From Alloboseaceae bacterium BT-24-1 (GTDB taxonomy: Bacteria > Pseudomonadota > Alphaproteobacteria > Rhizobiales > Beijerinckiaceae): 64,000 bases of DNA. Positions 35,007 through 43,301 of this stretch are shown piece by piece; position 1 is the first letter of the stretch; each line of letters opens with the position of its first letter. The stretch lies in the NCBI GenBank assembly GCA_025846845.1, contig JAOYTL010000002.1, positions 62,001 through 126,000 of the forward strand, read 5' to 3'. The translations under genes were made by a program, and so were the position numbers. Under the pieces are notes generated by a model, which was given only the letters and a program-made list of their open reading frames with translations, did no database searches and was not told the origin of the DNA.

Positions 35007-35573
35007 ATGTCTGCCGATGCTCTGATGAAGGCCGCTTTGTTCGTCCCCGCCTTCATGGCGGTGACGGCGCTTTGCGTCTGCCTGCAGCGCCGACGGGCGC
35101 GGCGACATGGCGAGTGGAAATATCTGACGCCCGGCCCGTATTTCTGGCTCGGCCTGTTCGCCGGCCTGTTGATCACCGCCGTGGCGACGCTGGTGGTCGC
35201 GGCGGGGCGGGTCGAGCGGACCTCCGGCTTGCTCTTCACCAGCTTCTTCGCCGCTCTCACCCTCTTTCTCGCGGTCCAGGCGATGATCGAGCAGGTGCGC
35301 TGGAACGATCAGCGCATCGAACGCCGGACAATCACCGGCCGGACGATCTCGCTGAGCTGGCATGAGCTCGCCCGGATCGGCGTGGAGTGGACCGGTTATC
35401 TCTGGATTTCCTCCTTCGAGGGGCCGCGCCTGCGCTTTTCGACCTATGACAACGGCTTCGACGAGCTCGGAGAGACGATCCGGGACCACCTGCCGACCGA
35501 CCTGCCACCCGCCTCGCCGGAATTGGACGGCGAAGCTATGCTGGCGGAGGCGCGAGTGCGCGGGCGGAGCTGA
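35007..35573 (+). CDS. membrane protein, unknown function
   Basis: A 188-residue protein with three predicted helices (ALFVPAFMAVTALCVCL, PYFWLGLFAGLLITAVATLVVAAG, GLLFTSFFAALTLFLAVQAMI) followed by a soluble C-terminal half (WNDQRIERRTITGRTISLSWHELARIGVEWTGYLWISSFEGPRLRFSTYDNGFDEL) that reads like a small beta-rich PH-like domain. No named family is recognised. Divergent from uvrC by 138 bp. Confidence 0.72.
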   Translation: MSADALMKAALFVPAFMAVTALCVCLQRRRARRHGEWKYLTPGPYFWLGLFAGLLITAVATLVVAAGRVERTSGLLFTSFFAALTLFLAVQAMIEQVRWNDQRIERRTITGRTISLSWHELARIGVEWTGYLWISSFEGPRLRFSTYDNGFDELGETIRDHLPTDLPPASPELDGEAMLAEARVRGRS

Positions 35574-35578
35574 ATTAT

Positions 35579-35712
35579 CCCCTTCCCCCCCGCTTGCGGT
35601 GAGGAGGGTTAGGGATGGGGGCCGGAAAGCAGGGCTCGTCCGTTCTTCGATGTCGCGCCGAGCGGTGCTGCCCCCACCCAACCCTCCCCACCGCAAGCGG
35701 GGGGAGGGCGAG
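35579..35712. repeat. palindromic inverted-pair element upstream of lgt
   Basis: Arms 35579-35623 and 35670-35712 are near-identical inverted copies built on CCGCTTGCGG flanked by CCCTCC/GGAGGG, with about 46 bp between. It fills most of the 249-bp gap between the membrane protein gene and lgt. Same type as the elements in uvrC and midA; resembles RIME-like repeats of Rhizobiales. Confidence 0.8.
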
Positions 35713-35822
35713 CGCCCGGCATCTGCGGCAGAGCTTGCTCTCCTGGATGTGTCGGTCTGACCTCTTGACCCGGATGCCGTGCCGCCTGCATCACCGCAGC
35801 GCGCAACCCGGACCCGCTGCCC

Positions 35823-36647
35823 ATGCCCGTTTTCGCCATTCCCTTTCCGGTGATCGATCCGGTCGCGCTCCAGCTTGGGCCGCTCTCGATCAAATGGTAC
35901 GGGCTCGCCTATGTCGCCGGCCTGCTCGGTGGCTGGTGGTATGCCCGCCGGCTCGCCGGAGCCGAGCGGCTCTGGGGTGGACGGGCGCGGCCTGACCCGG
36001 AGTCGCTCGACGATTTCCTGCTGTTCGCCGCGCTCGGCGTCGTGATCGGCGGCCGGCTCGGCTTCGTTCTGTTCTATAATCTCGGAGACTATCTCGCCAA
36101 CCCGCTGGAGATCTTCGCGGTGTGGAAGGGCGGCATGTCCTTCCATGGCGGGCTCGCCGGCGCCGCCGCGGGCTTGTGGGTGTTCGCGCGGCGACGCGGC
36201 TATCCGCCGCTCTCGGCGCTGGATCTCGGCGCTGTTGTCGCGCCGATCGGCCTGTTCCTTGGCCGCATCGCCAATTTCGTGAATGGCGAGCTCTGGGGGC
36301 GGCCGGCGCCGGACGTGCCCTGGGCGATCGTGTTTCCGCACGGCGGCCCGGTGCCGCGCCATCCGAGCCAGCTCTACGAGGCCTTCAGCGAGGGGCTCCT
36401 CCTGCTGGTGATCCTGATGATCGTGGTGCGGCTGGGAGGGTTGAAGCGGCCGGGCCTCGCGGCCGGGCTGTTCGGCATGGGCTATGGCATCGCTCGCACC
36501 ACCTGCGAGTTCTTCCGCGAGCCCGACCCGCAGCTCGGCTTCCTGTTCGGGACCAGCTGGCTGACCATGGGCATGGTGCTGTCGGTGCCATTGTTCCTGG
36601 CCGGCCTCGTGCTGGTTCTTCGGCGGAAGGGACCGGCTGAAGCGTGA
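35823..36647 (+). CDS. lgt: phosphatidylglycerol-prolipoprotein diacylglyceryl transferase
   Basis: Lgt adds diacylglycerol to the lipobox cysteine of prolipoproteins; several lipoproteins in this window are its presumable substrates. The 274-residue product has about seven helices, IKWYGLAYVAGLLGGW, GGRLGFVLFYN, GGMSFHGGLAGA (essential His), and the signature GRIANFVNGELWGR. The stop overlaps the GTG start of midA. Confidence 0.95.
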   Translation: MPVFAIPFPVIDPVALQLGPLSIKWYGLAYVAGLLGGWWYARRLAGAERLWGGRARPDPESLDDFLLFAALGVVIGGRLGFVLFYNLGDYLANPLEIFAVWKGGMSFHGGLAGAAAGLWVFARRRGYPPLSALDLGAVVAPIGLFLGRIANFVNGELWGRPAPDVPWAIVFPHGGPVPRHPSQLYEAFSEGLLLLVILMIVVRLGGLKRPGLAAGLFGMGYGIARTTCEFFREPDPQLGFLFGTSWLTMGMVLSVPLFLAGLVLVLRRKGPAEA

Positions 36648-37870
36648 ATCTCCTGGCGCGGGAAATCGTGGAGCTGATCCACCAGGAGGGCCCGATCAGC
36701 ATCTCGCGCTACATGGCGCTCTGCCTCGGCCATCCGCGCCATGGCTACTATATGAAGCAGGACCCATTCGGCGCGGACGGGGATTTCACCACCGCACCCG
36801 AGATCAGCCAGATCTTCGGCGAGCTGATCGGCCTGTGGGCCGCGAGCGTCTGGCAGGCGATGGGCGCGCCTTCCTCCATCCGCCTCGTCGAGCTCGGGCC
36901 GGGGCGCGGCACGCTGATGCAGGACGTGCTGCGGGCGACGCGGGCGCTGCCGGCTTTTCGCGAAGCGCTCTCGGTGCATCTGGTTGAGACCAGCCCGGTT
37001 TTGCGCGAGCGGCAGAAGGCGACCCTGGCCGGGAGCGGTGCAGAGCCGCAATGGCATGAGCGGATCGACCAGGCGCTGGAGGGACCGACGATTATCGTCG
37101 CCAATGAGTTCCTCGATGCGCTGCCGCTCGACCAGTTCGTCCGGATACCGGAGGGCTGGCGCGAGCGGCTGGTGGGGCTCGATGGCGAAGGACGGCTCGC
37201 TTTTGGCCTCGCGCCACAGGCCCCCTCTCCCCTTGCGGGAGAGGGCTGGGGTGAGGGGTCTCGCGACGTCGCCAGCAATGCGATTGCGAAGGCCGCCAAC
37301 GATTTCGACCCGCGCGACCCCTCATCCGCCCCTCCGGGGCACCTTCTCCCGCATGGGGAGAAGGGAGGCGCAGCGCCTGTCGGCTCGGTACTGGAGCAGC
37401 CGGTAGCTGCGCTCGAGGCGGTCGCGGCCGTCGCACATCATGTCGCGGCCGAAGGCGGGGCAGGGCTGTTCATCGACTACGGCCCCGCCCGCTCCGGCTT
37501 CGGCGACACCCTGCAAGCGCTGATGCGCCACGCCTTCGTCGATGTGCTCGCCGAGCCCGGTGATGCCGATCTCACCGTGCATGTCGATTTCGCCCGGATG
37601 GCGCAGGCCGGGCTCGCCGCGGGAGCAGCGGCGTATGGCCCGGCGACGCAACGCGACTTCCTGCTGGCGCTTGGCCTGCAGCAGCGGTTCGAAGCGCTGT
37701 CGCGACGTGCGACGCCGGCACAGGCCGAGGCCCTCGCGAGCGGTGTCGAACGCCTGATCGAGACCGGGCCGACTGCGATGGGCGAGCTTTTCAAGGTGCT
37801 GGCGGTCGCCGACCCGAAACTGCCGCTCCTGCCCGGATTTGACCTTCATCGCCTGCCAGAGCAGGGCTGA
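36644..37870 (+). CDS. MidA/NDUFAF7-family protein arginine methyltransferase, with repeat insertion
   Basis: A class I SAM-dependent methyltransferase of 408 residues; the eukaryotic homologue methylates an Arg of NDUFS2 during complex I assembly. Marks: PISISRYMALCLGHPRHGYYMKQDPFGADGDFTTAPEISQIFGE, VELGPGRGTLMQDVLR (SAM loop), IVANEFLDALP, GAGLFIDYGPA. The GTG start overlaps the lgt stop (GTGA). Residues about 193-241 are an insert encoded by a palindromic repeat (SPLAGEGWGEG ... HLLPHGEKGG) just before the conserved GSVLE. Followed 8 bp later by pgeF. Confidence 0.9.
   Translation: MNLLAREIVELIHQEGPISISRYMALCLGHPRHGYYMKQDPFGADGDFTTAPEISQIFGELIGLWAASVWQAMGAPSSIRLVELGPGRGTLMQDVLRATRALPAFREALSVHLVETSPVLRERQKATLAGSGAEPQWHERIDQALEGPTIIVANEFLDALPLDQFVRIPEGWRERLVGLDGEGRLAFGLAPQAPSPLAGEGWGEGSRDVASNAIAKAANDFDPRDPSSAPPGHLLPHGEKGGAAPVGSVLEQPVAALEAVAAVAHHVAAEGGAGLFIDYGPARSGFGDTLQALMRHAFVDVLAEPGDADLTVHVDFARMAQAGLAAGAAAYGPATQRDFLLALGLQQRFEALSRRATPAQAEALASGVERLIETGPTAMGELFKVLAVADPKLPLLPGFDLHRLPEQG
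37220..37365. repeat. RIME-like inverted-pair element inserted inside midA
   Basis: Arm 1 (37220-37264) carries CCTCTCCCCTTGCGGGAGAGG followed by GGGGTGAGGGGT; arm 2 (37315-37365) is its inverted relative, with ACCCCTCATCCG-like and CACCTTCTCCCGCATGGGGAGAAGG parts, as in rhizobial RIME elements. About 49 codons lie within it and stay open in frame. Confidence 0.8.
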
Positions 37871-37878
37871 GCTTAAAA

Positions 37879-38655
37879 ATGGATGCCGCCATGTTCATCA
37901 CCTCGCCCGATCTCGCCCATGAACCCGGCATCCGCCATGCCTTCTTCACCCGCGAGGGTGGCGTCTCCACTGATATCTACGCCTCGCTGAACGGCGGGCT
38001 CGGCTCGAATGACGACAAGGCACATATCGCCGAAAACCGCGCCCGCATGGCCGGGCAGATGGGCGTCGAGCGCGACCGGCTGGTCAGCGTCCATCAGGTG
38101 CATTCACCGGATGTGGCTGTGGTCACCGGTTCCTGGCCCGCGGATCGGCCCAAGGCGGACGCGATGGTTTCGGTCGCGCATGGTGTCGCGCTCGGGGTCT
38201 CCACTGCCGATTGCGGCCCGATCCTGTTCGCCGACTCTGAGGCCGGCGTCATCGGCGCGGCTCATGCCGGCTGGAAGGGCGCTTTCACCGGCGTGATCCA
38301 CGCGACCGTGACCGAGATGGAGAAGCTCGGTGCTCGCCGTGAGCGCATCATCGCCGTGCTCGGGCCGACGATCAGCGCTGCCGCTTATGAAGTCGGTCCG
38401 GAGTTCATCGAGCGCTTCAAGGGCGAGAACGCGACCTTCGCTCGCTTCTTCCACGCCTCGGAGCGGCCGGCGCATGCGATGTTCGACCTGCCGGCCTTCA
38501 TCGCCCACCGCGCCCAGGAGGCCGGGATCGGCCGATTCTATGATCTGGCCCTGTGCACCTATGGCGACGAGGCGCGCTTCTACAGCTACCGGCGCACGAC
38601 TCACCGGCAGGAAGCCGATTACGGGCGGCTGATTTCGGCGATCGCGCTGGGCTAG
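37879..38655 (+). CDS. pgeF: laccase-domain (YfiH) protein, peptidoglycan editing factor
   Basis: The 258-residue product has the DUF152/YfiH signature with the Zn ligands His72 (in VHQVH), Cys112 (TADCGP) and His129 (AAHAGWKG). Family members act as purine nucleoside phosphorylases/deaminases and as peptidoglycan editing factor PgeF. Third gene of lgt-midA-pgeF. Confidence 0.92.
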   Translation: MDAAMFITSPDLAHEPGIRHAFFTREGGVSTDIYASLNGGLGSNDDKAHIAENRARMAGQMGVERDRLVSVHQVHSPDVAVVTGSWPADRPKADAMVSVAHGVALGVSTADCGPILFADSEAGVIGAAHAGWKGAFTGVIHATVTEMEKLGARRERIIAVLGPTISAAAYEVGPEFIERFKGENATFARFFHASERPAHAMFDLPAFIAHRAQEAGIGRFYDLALCTYGDEARFYSYRRTTHRQEADYGRLISAIALG

Positions 38656-38816
38656 AGGTCATTTCTCCGGGCTTGCGCCGCAACGGACCGGTGATTCCGG
38701 TTCGTAAGTCGGCGCAACGTGCCGTTGTAGGCGCTGTTTCCAGCGATGCCGAGTTGCGCGCGTCGTGACGGAGAGTCATCCTCCCTTCGCCATCCACCTT
38801 GGCTGAGGGATTGAAC

Positions 38817-39104
38817 ATGGAACAAATCCTGATGAATCTGGTCGCAGGCGCGATCGGTGGTAATGCGGCCGGCAAGGCTTCGCCGACCTTCGATATCGGC
38901 TCTATCGGCAACACCATCGCGGGTCTGGTCGGCGGCGGCGTACTCGGCCAGTTGATCCCGATCCTGCTGCCGGCGGTCTCGGCTGCGGCGATGGGCGGCA
39001 ATCTCAGCGTTGGTGGCATCCTCACCAACCTGATCAGCGGTGGCGCCGGCGGCGCGATCCTCACCGCGATCATCGGCGCCATCAAGAACAAGGCGGCGGC
39101 CTGA
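38817..39104 (+). CDS. small Gly/Ala-rich hydrophobic protein
   Basis: A 95-residue protein with two or three hydrophobic, Gly-rich stretches (IGNTIAGLVGGGVLGQLIPILLPAVSAAAMGG; ISGGAGGAILTAIIGAI), probably membrane-embedded. GAGGGA precedes the ATG by 8 bp; an in-frame TTG 18 bp upstream is less likely. Similar small proteins occur in Rhizobiales; function unknown. A strong hairpin follows. Confidence 0.75.
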   Translation: MEQILMNLVAGAIGGNAAGKASPTFDIGSIGNTIAGLVGGGVLGQLIPILLPAVSAAAMGGNLSVGGILTNLISGGAGGAILTAIIGAIKNKAAA

Positions 39105-39114
39105 CATTTTCATC

Positions 39115-39144
39115 ATGGCGCCGCCGCTCCGGCGGCGGCGCCAT
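39115..39144 (+). terminator. hairpin after the small hydrophobic protein gene
   Basis: A perfect 13-bp stem (ATGGCGCCGCCGC at 39115-39127, GCGGCGGCGCCAT at 39132-39144) with a TCCG loop lies 11 bp after the stop. There is no U-run, so it may be a terminator of reduced strength or an mRNA 3' stabiliser. Confidence 0.55.
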
Positions 39145-39245
39145 TGGCATGTTGATCGGAGCGATCACGACATTTCACGGCGGGCGAGCTTGCAGAAGCA
39201 CGCCATCTGCGGGCAGCTAGCGGCCATTGCTTGCCCGAGGTCCCG

Positions 39246-39875
39246 ATGTCCCGCCAGATCGACTATTATTTCACGCTGCTCTCGCCCTGGACCTATCTCG
39301 GTCATGGCACCTTCATCGAGCTGGCGAGGCAGCACGGGCTCTCCATTCGCTATCGACCGACGCCGCTGCGCTCGGTCTTCGAGGAGACCGGTGGATTGCC
39401 GCTGCCGAAGCGGCATCCGGTGCGGCAGCGTTATCGCGTGCTCGAACTGCAGCGCTGGCGTGCCAGGCGCGGCCTGCCGCTGACCCTGTTCCCGACGTTC
39501 TTTCCGTACGATGTGTCGCTCGCGGACAGGATCGTGCTCGCCGTCATCGCGCGCGGCGAGGATCCGGCGAGCTTTATCGGAGAGGTGCTGGCCGATGTCT
39601 GGGCCCGCGAGCTGGACATGTCACGGCCGGAGCTGATCCTGGCTGCAGCGGAGCGGGCAGGCCTCGATACTGCCGGCCTGGTCGAAGCGGCCGAGAGCGA
39701 GGCGACCAGCCAGATCTATAAGGCGGCGATCGCGGAGGCGGTCGAGGCCGGCGTGTTCGGCGCGCCGAGCTATGTGCTGGATGGCGAGATATTCTGGGGG
39801 CAGGACCGGCTCGATCTGCTGGCCGATGCACTCGCTGCCGGCAGGGTGGCCTATCGCAACGACGCGACGGTCTGA
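39246..39875 (+). CDS. 2-hydroxychromene-2-carboxylate isomerase-like (DsbA/kappa-GST family)
   Basis: The 209-residue thioredoxin-fold protein has the HCCA isomerase N-terminus (IDYYFTLLSPWTYLGHGTFIELA, with the Ser that binds glutathione) and the C-terminal GVFGAPSYVLDGEIFWGQDRLDLL. It probably isomerises a GSH-dependent aromatic breakdown product; the substrate is unknown. ATG 39246 follows GAGG by 5 bp; the five-codon upstream extension is not used. Confidence 0.88.
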   Translation: MSRQIDYYFTLLSPWTYLGHGTFIELARQHGLSIRYRPTPLRSVFEETGGLPLPKRHPVRQRYRVLELQRWRARRGLPLTLFPTFFPYDVSLADRIVLAVIARGEDPASFIGEVLADVWARELDMSRPELILAAAERAGLDTAGLVEAAESEATSQIYKAAIAEAVEAGVFGAPSYVLDGEIFWGQDRLDLLADALAAGRVAYRNDATV

Positions 39876-39886
39876 GGCGATTCGTT

Positions 39887-40636
39887 TCAGTCGACGATGT
39901 CGGGCGTGCGCCAGGCGATGTGCTGGCCAGAATCCACGGCGATCATCTGGCCGGTGATCGCCTTGGCACGCGCGAGATAGAGTACAGCCTCGGCAATGTC
40001 GGCGGCCTCGACCTTGTAACCAAGCGGCGTGCCGCCGGCCTCGACCGCGAGCAGCGCCTCGCCATTATGCGGGTTGGCGAAGGTCGGGCCGGGGCCGACT
40101 GCATTGACGCGAATGCGCGGCGCCAGCGCCTGCGCCATCGTCGTCGTCGCGGTCAGCAGCGCCGCCTTGGTCAGCGTGTAGGAGTAATACTGCGGCGTCA
40201 GCTTCCAGACGCGCTGGTCGACGATGTTGACGATCGCGCCCTGTCGATCCTGCGGCAGGCGGTTCGCCATCGCGCCGGCGAGCACCGAGGGCGCGCGCAG
40301 ATTGACCGAGAACTGCCGATTCCATGTAGGCACGTCCAGTGCCATCAGGTCGTCGACCAGGAAGCTCGAGGCGCTGTTGACCAGCAGGCTGACCGGCCCG
40401 AGCGCCGCCTCTGCCTCGGGCACGATGCGCTCTACGGCTGCCGGATCGGCGAGATCGGCGACGATGACACAGGCCCGCCCACCTGCAGCAGCGAGGTCGG
40501 CGGCGAGCGCTTCGGCTTCGGCGCGCGAGGTGTTGCAATGGATCGCGACCGCATAGCCGGCGTCGGCAAGGCGCAGGGCGATGGCGCGGCCGATCCGCTT
40601 TGCGCCGCCGGTGACGAGGGCGACCTCAGCCGCCAT
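39887..40636 (-). CDS. SDR oxidoreductase, pteridine-reductase/FolM-like
   Basis: A classical short-chain dehydrogenase of 249 residues: NADP site VTGGAKRIGRAIALRLA (Arg after the Lys favours NADPH), NSASSF, catalytic YSYTLTKAAL, and GPGPTF. The TGGAKRIG start and the Ser-Phe after NSAS resemble FolM-type dihydromonapterin/dihydrofolate reductases. The start overlaps the 3' end of the glycosyltransferase gene by 11 bp, so they are co-transcribed. Confidence 0.85.
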   Translation of the reverse strand: MAAEVALVTGGAKRIGRAIALRLADAGYAVAIHCNTSRAEAEALAADLAAAGGRACVIVADLADPAAVERIVPEAEAALGPVSLLVNSASSFLVDDLMALDVPTWNRQFSVNLRAPSVLAGAMANRLPQDRQGAIVNIVDQRVWKLTPQYYSYTLTKAALLTATTTMAQALAPRIRVNAVGPGPTFANPHNGEALLAVEAGGTPLGYKVEAADIAEAVLYLARAKAITGQMIAVDSGQHIAWRTPDIVD

Positions 40637-41423
40637 GCTCGTTTCCGTTCGTACGGGAGCTGCGGCGCCGGAGCCGGCGTTCCCAGTGCTTGGCGACGCG
40701 CAGATAGCGATAGAAGGCGTAGTTCATCGCGGTCATGAAGCCGTAGACCCCGCGCAGAGCGTGGCGTCGTCCGATATAGGCCTTGATGAGGTTGGCGGGA
40801 AATTCCGCCACGAGCCGAAAGACCGAGAGCGTCTCGCCGCGCGCATCGAGATCGTCGGCCTGCGCGTCGCTATAGGCATTGAGCTTGGCCATCTGCTCGC
40901 CGAGCGAACGCACCGAGTAGTGATGGACCGTGCCCTTGAGCTTGCCGATGCGGGCACCCGGGACGAGGTCGACGCGGTCATGCACCGGGGAGGGCGAGTA
41001 GCGCCCCTTGTCGATCCGATAGAGGCGGACCGGCGAGAGCGCGTAGGCGAAGCGGTGGGGGGCGCCTTCGCCGGGGAATATCTCGGCGATGCGGATGCGG
41101 TAGGCGTCGCGGGCTGGCTCGCCCTCGGCGAAGAGGGCGGTTATTTCAGCTGCGAGCTCTGGCGGCGTCACCTCGTCGGCATCGAGATTGAGCAGCCATG
41201 GATGGCGGCACTGCTCTTCGGCAAAGCGCTTCTGCGGGCCGTAACCGGGCCATTCGCGTTCGATCACGCGCGCGCCGAGTTTCGTGGCGATGGCCTGGGT
41301 GCCGTCGGTCGAGCCGGAATCGATCACGACGATGTCATCGCTGAGCGCACGAACCGCGGCTATGGTGCGGCCGATGCGATCGGCTTCGTCGCGCGCGATG
41401 ATGAAGATCGAAAGCGGTAACAC
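40626..41423 (-). CDS. family 2 glycosyltransferase
   Basis: The 265-residue GT-A glycosyltransferase has LSIFIIARDEADRIGRTIAAV, DDIVVIDSGSTDGT, WLLNLDADEV (DxD), and the FPGEGAPHRFAYALSPVRLYR segment of WaaE/LPS-core type enzymes, with a C-terminal basic tail. Likely adds a sugar (heptose or hexose) to the LPS core. First of a two-gene unit with the SDR. Confidence 0.9.
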   Translation of the reverse strand: MLPLSIFIIARDEADRIGRTIAAVRALSDDIVVIDSGSTDGTQAIATKLGARVIEREWPGYGPQKRFAEEQCRHPWLLNLDADEVTPPELAAEITALFAEGEPARDAYRIRIAEIFPGEGAPHRFAYALSPVRLYRIDKGRYSPSPVHDRVDLVPGARIGKLKGTVHHYSVRSLGEQMAKLNAYSDAQADDLDARGETLSVFRLVAEFPANLIKAYIGRRHALRGVYGFMTAMNYAFYRYLRVAKHWERRLRRRSSRTNGNEHGG

Positions 41424-41794
41424 TTAAGGCGGATCTCGAAAGGCAGGGCCCAGTCGGCTAAAGCACGCGCGAGGGCAGGCTGCAAGCACGGGGCGCATGG
41501 CAGATTTGCGCCAGCTAGGGAACCCAAACCGGTTTGCGGCGGTTATGTGATGGCTGTGCGTAGTCGCTGACGCTGCGTTAGTATTCGGTTAGCCATTCAC
41601 ACTGTCTTAACAAAGACTAACCGGAATTGATGAATATGCCTTGCTTGTTCCAGTTCGTGCCGCAATTTCGCCTCGGTCTGACCAGCAGATGTGTTCTCGC
41701 CGCAACAGACACGGCCCGTTACAAACCCTATAAAGGGGTCACTGAAATCACCTGCCGGCCAGCGCCGGGAAATACGATGACTAAGGAGTTTGTC
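41424..41794 (+). promoter_or_regulatory. long 5' region of the porin gene
   Basis: This 371-bp stretch between the divergent glycosyltransferase and porin genes has no supported ORF. It holds an inverted repeat (GGTTAG 41587-41592, CTAACC 41617-41622) with a nested GTCTT/AAGAC hairpin (41604-41617), a TATAAA near 41730, and AAGGAG just before the porin ATG. The long leader suggests post-transcriptional control of the porin. Confidence 0.4.
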
Positions 41795-42442
41795 ATGAAG
41801 AAGTATCTGCTTTCGGGCGTTGCGGCCCTCGGCCTCCTCGCCGCCGGCGCTGCCTCCGCTGCCGACCTGCCGAGCCGCAAGGGCCCGGTTGTCGCCCCGG
41901 TCTACGCTCCGGTGTTCACCTGGACCGGCCTCTACGTCGGTGTTAACGCCGGCTACGGCTTCGGCAACGTGAATGCCAACGGCTTCGCCAATGTCGGCGA
42001 TCTCGACGGTTTCGTCGGCGGTGGCCAGATCGGCTACAACTACCAGATCGGCCAGCTCGTCCTCGGCGCCGAAGCCGACTTCCAGGGCGCTGACCTCAGC
42101 AGCGGCAGCAACCTCGGCCTGGTCAACGTCAAGACCGAGTACTTCGGCACCGTCCGCGCTCGCGCTGGCTTCGCCTTCGATCGCTTCATGGTCTACGCGA
42201 CCGGTGGTTGGGCCTACGGCAACGTCAAGACCGCGATCCCGGCTCTGGCCTTCTCGTCCGACCGCACCCACACCGGCGGCTTCGCTGTCGGCGGCGGCGT
42301 CGAGTATGCCTTCACCAACAACATCATCGCTGGTGTCGAGTACCTCTACGTCGACCTCGGCGAGAAGAACATCGCTGGCGCTGGCACCAAGATCGGCACC
42401 GACTTCTCGGTCGTGCGCGCTCGCCTCAGCTACAAGTTCTGA
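41795..42442 (+). CDS. Omp25/Omp31-type outer membrane beta-barrel porin
   Basis: A 215-residue outer membrane protein: signal peptide (MKKYLLSGVAALGLLAAGAASA), then ADLPSRKGP typical of the Omp25/31 family, an eight-strand type barrel (TWTGLYVGVNAGYGFG; GFVGGGQIGYNYQIGQLVLGAEADF; TEYFGTVRARAGFAF; VYATGGWAYGNV; VGGGVEYAFTNNIIAGVEYLY) and a final aromatic residue (RARLSYKF) for BAM recognition. AAGGAG precedes the ATG by 7 bp, ruling out the ORF extension. A strong terminator follows. Confidence 0.95.
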   Translation: MKKYLLSGVAALGLLAAGAASAADLPSRKGPVVAPVYAPVFTWTGLYVGVNAGYGFGNVNANGFANVGDLDGFVGGGQIGYNYQIGQLVLGAEADFQGADLSSGSNLGLVNVKTEYFGTVRARAGFAFDRFMVYATGGWAYGNVKTAIPALAFSSDRTHTGGFAVGGGVEYAFTNNIIAGVEYLYVDLGEKNIAGAGTKIGTDFSVVRARLSYKF

Positions 42443-42465
42443 TTTCTCCTCCCGGAGACAGAGCG

Positions 42466-42495
42466 AACCCGGTGGCCTCGGCCACCGGGTTTTTT
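42466..42495 (+). terminator. strong terminator of the porin gene
   Basis: A perfect 11-bp stem (AACCCGGTGGC 42466-42476, GCCACCGGGTT 42481-42491) with loop CTCG, followed by TTTT. Confidence 0.93.
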
Positions 42496-42664
42496 GTTGG
42501 CTGTCGCGTCGAGCTGTCATTTCGGGTGTGCAGCTCCGGGTATCCGCCTTTGCGGAAGGCAGCGACCTAATCCAGGGAGACGGAACTCTGCCGTCCCCGG
42601 ATTGCGTCAACGTTGCGCTTCTCGCAGTGGCGGCTCCGGTGGTCGGGGGCCGATTGAGAAATGC

Positions 42665-43267
42665 CTAGCCTTTGAAGCGCGTGGCCTCGAAAGCGGGAAC
42701 CTTGTCGGCAAACGTGTCGAGCCAGGCGACCAGCGCTGAATGGCTGGCGCGCCACGTTCCCTCGAAACGCAGGTCGAGATAGCCGAGCGCGCAGGCGAGC
42801 GCGATCTCGCCGATGCGCGGCCGATCATAGACGGGAGGCGCAGCTTCGAGCGAGGCGAGGGCGCGCGCGACCTTGCCAGCCTGATTCTCGACCCAGGCGG
42901 CGTTGCGCATCTCGGCCGCGCGCAGGCGAAGCTCATAGACCTGTAGCAAGCCCGCGTCGCAGATGCCGTCGGCGACAGCCTGCAGGCGCAATTGCGCGAA
43001 GCGAGCCTCGCCCGCCTGGAACAGCCTGCCGCCGCCGGCGAGATGGTCGAGATACTCGGCGATCACGCGCGAATCGAACAGCGTCGTGCCGTCCTCGAAG
43101 ACCAGAGTCGGCACCTTGCCGAGCGGATTCTGACGCCGCAGCGATTCCGAGGGATCGTTGGTGTCGGCCGGCACGATCTCGATCCGGTCTTCCAAGCCCA
43201 ATTCCGCAATCGCGATCTTGATCTTGCGGCCGAAGGGGGAGGTCGGGGAGGAGCGCAGGATCAGCAT
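42665..43267 (-). CDS. glutathione S-transferase, YibF-like
   Basis: A 200-residue GST: LRSSPTSPFGRKIKIAIAELGLEDRIE and cis-Pro in GKVPTLVFEDGTTLFDSRVIAEYLD place it in the YibF group; a helical C-terminal domain follows (PRIGEIALACALGYLDLRF). The physiological substrate is unknown. Confidence 0.92.
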   Translation of the reverse strand: MLILRSSPTSPFGRKIKIAIAELGLEDRIEIVPADTNDPSESLRRQNPLGKVPTLVFEDGTTLFDSRVIAEYLDHLAGGGRLFQAGEARFAQLRLQAVADGICDAGLLQVYELRLRAAEMRNAAWVENQAGKVARALASLEAAPPVYDRPRIGEIALACALGYLDLRFEGTWRASHSALVAWLDTFADKVPAFEATRFKG

Positions 43268-43301
43268 CGGTCATGGCCTTCGGCTTGGCGGAAGGGAGCG
43301 A

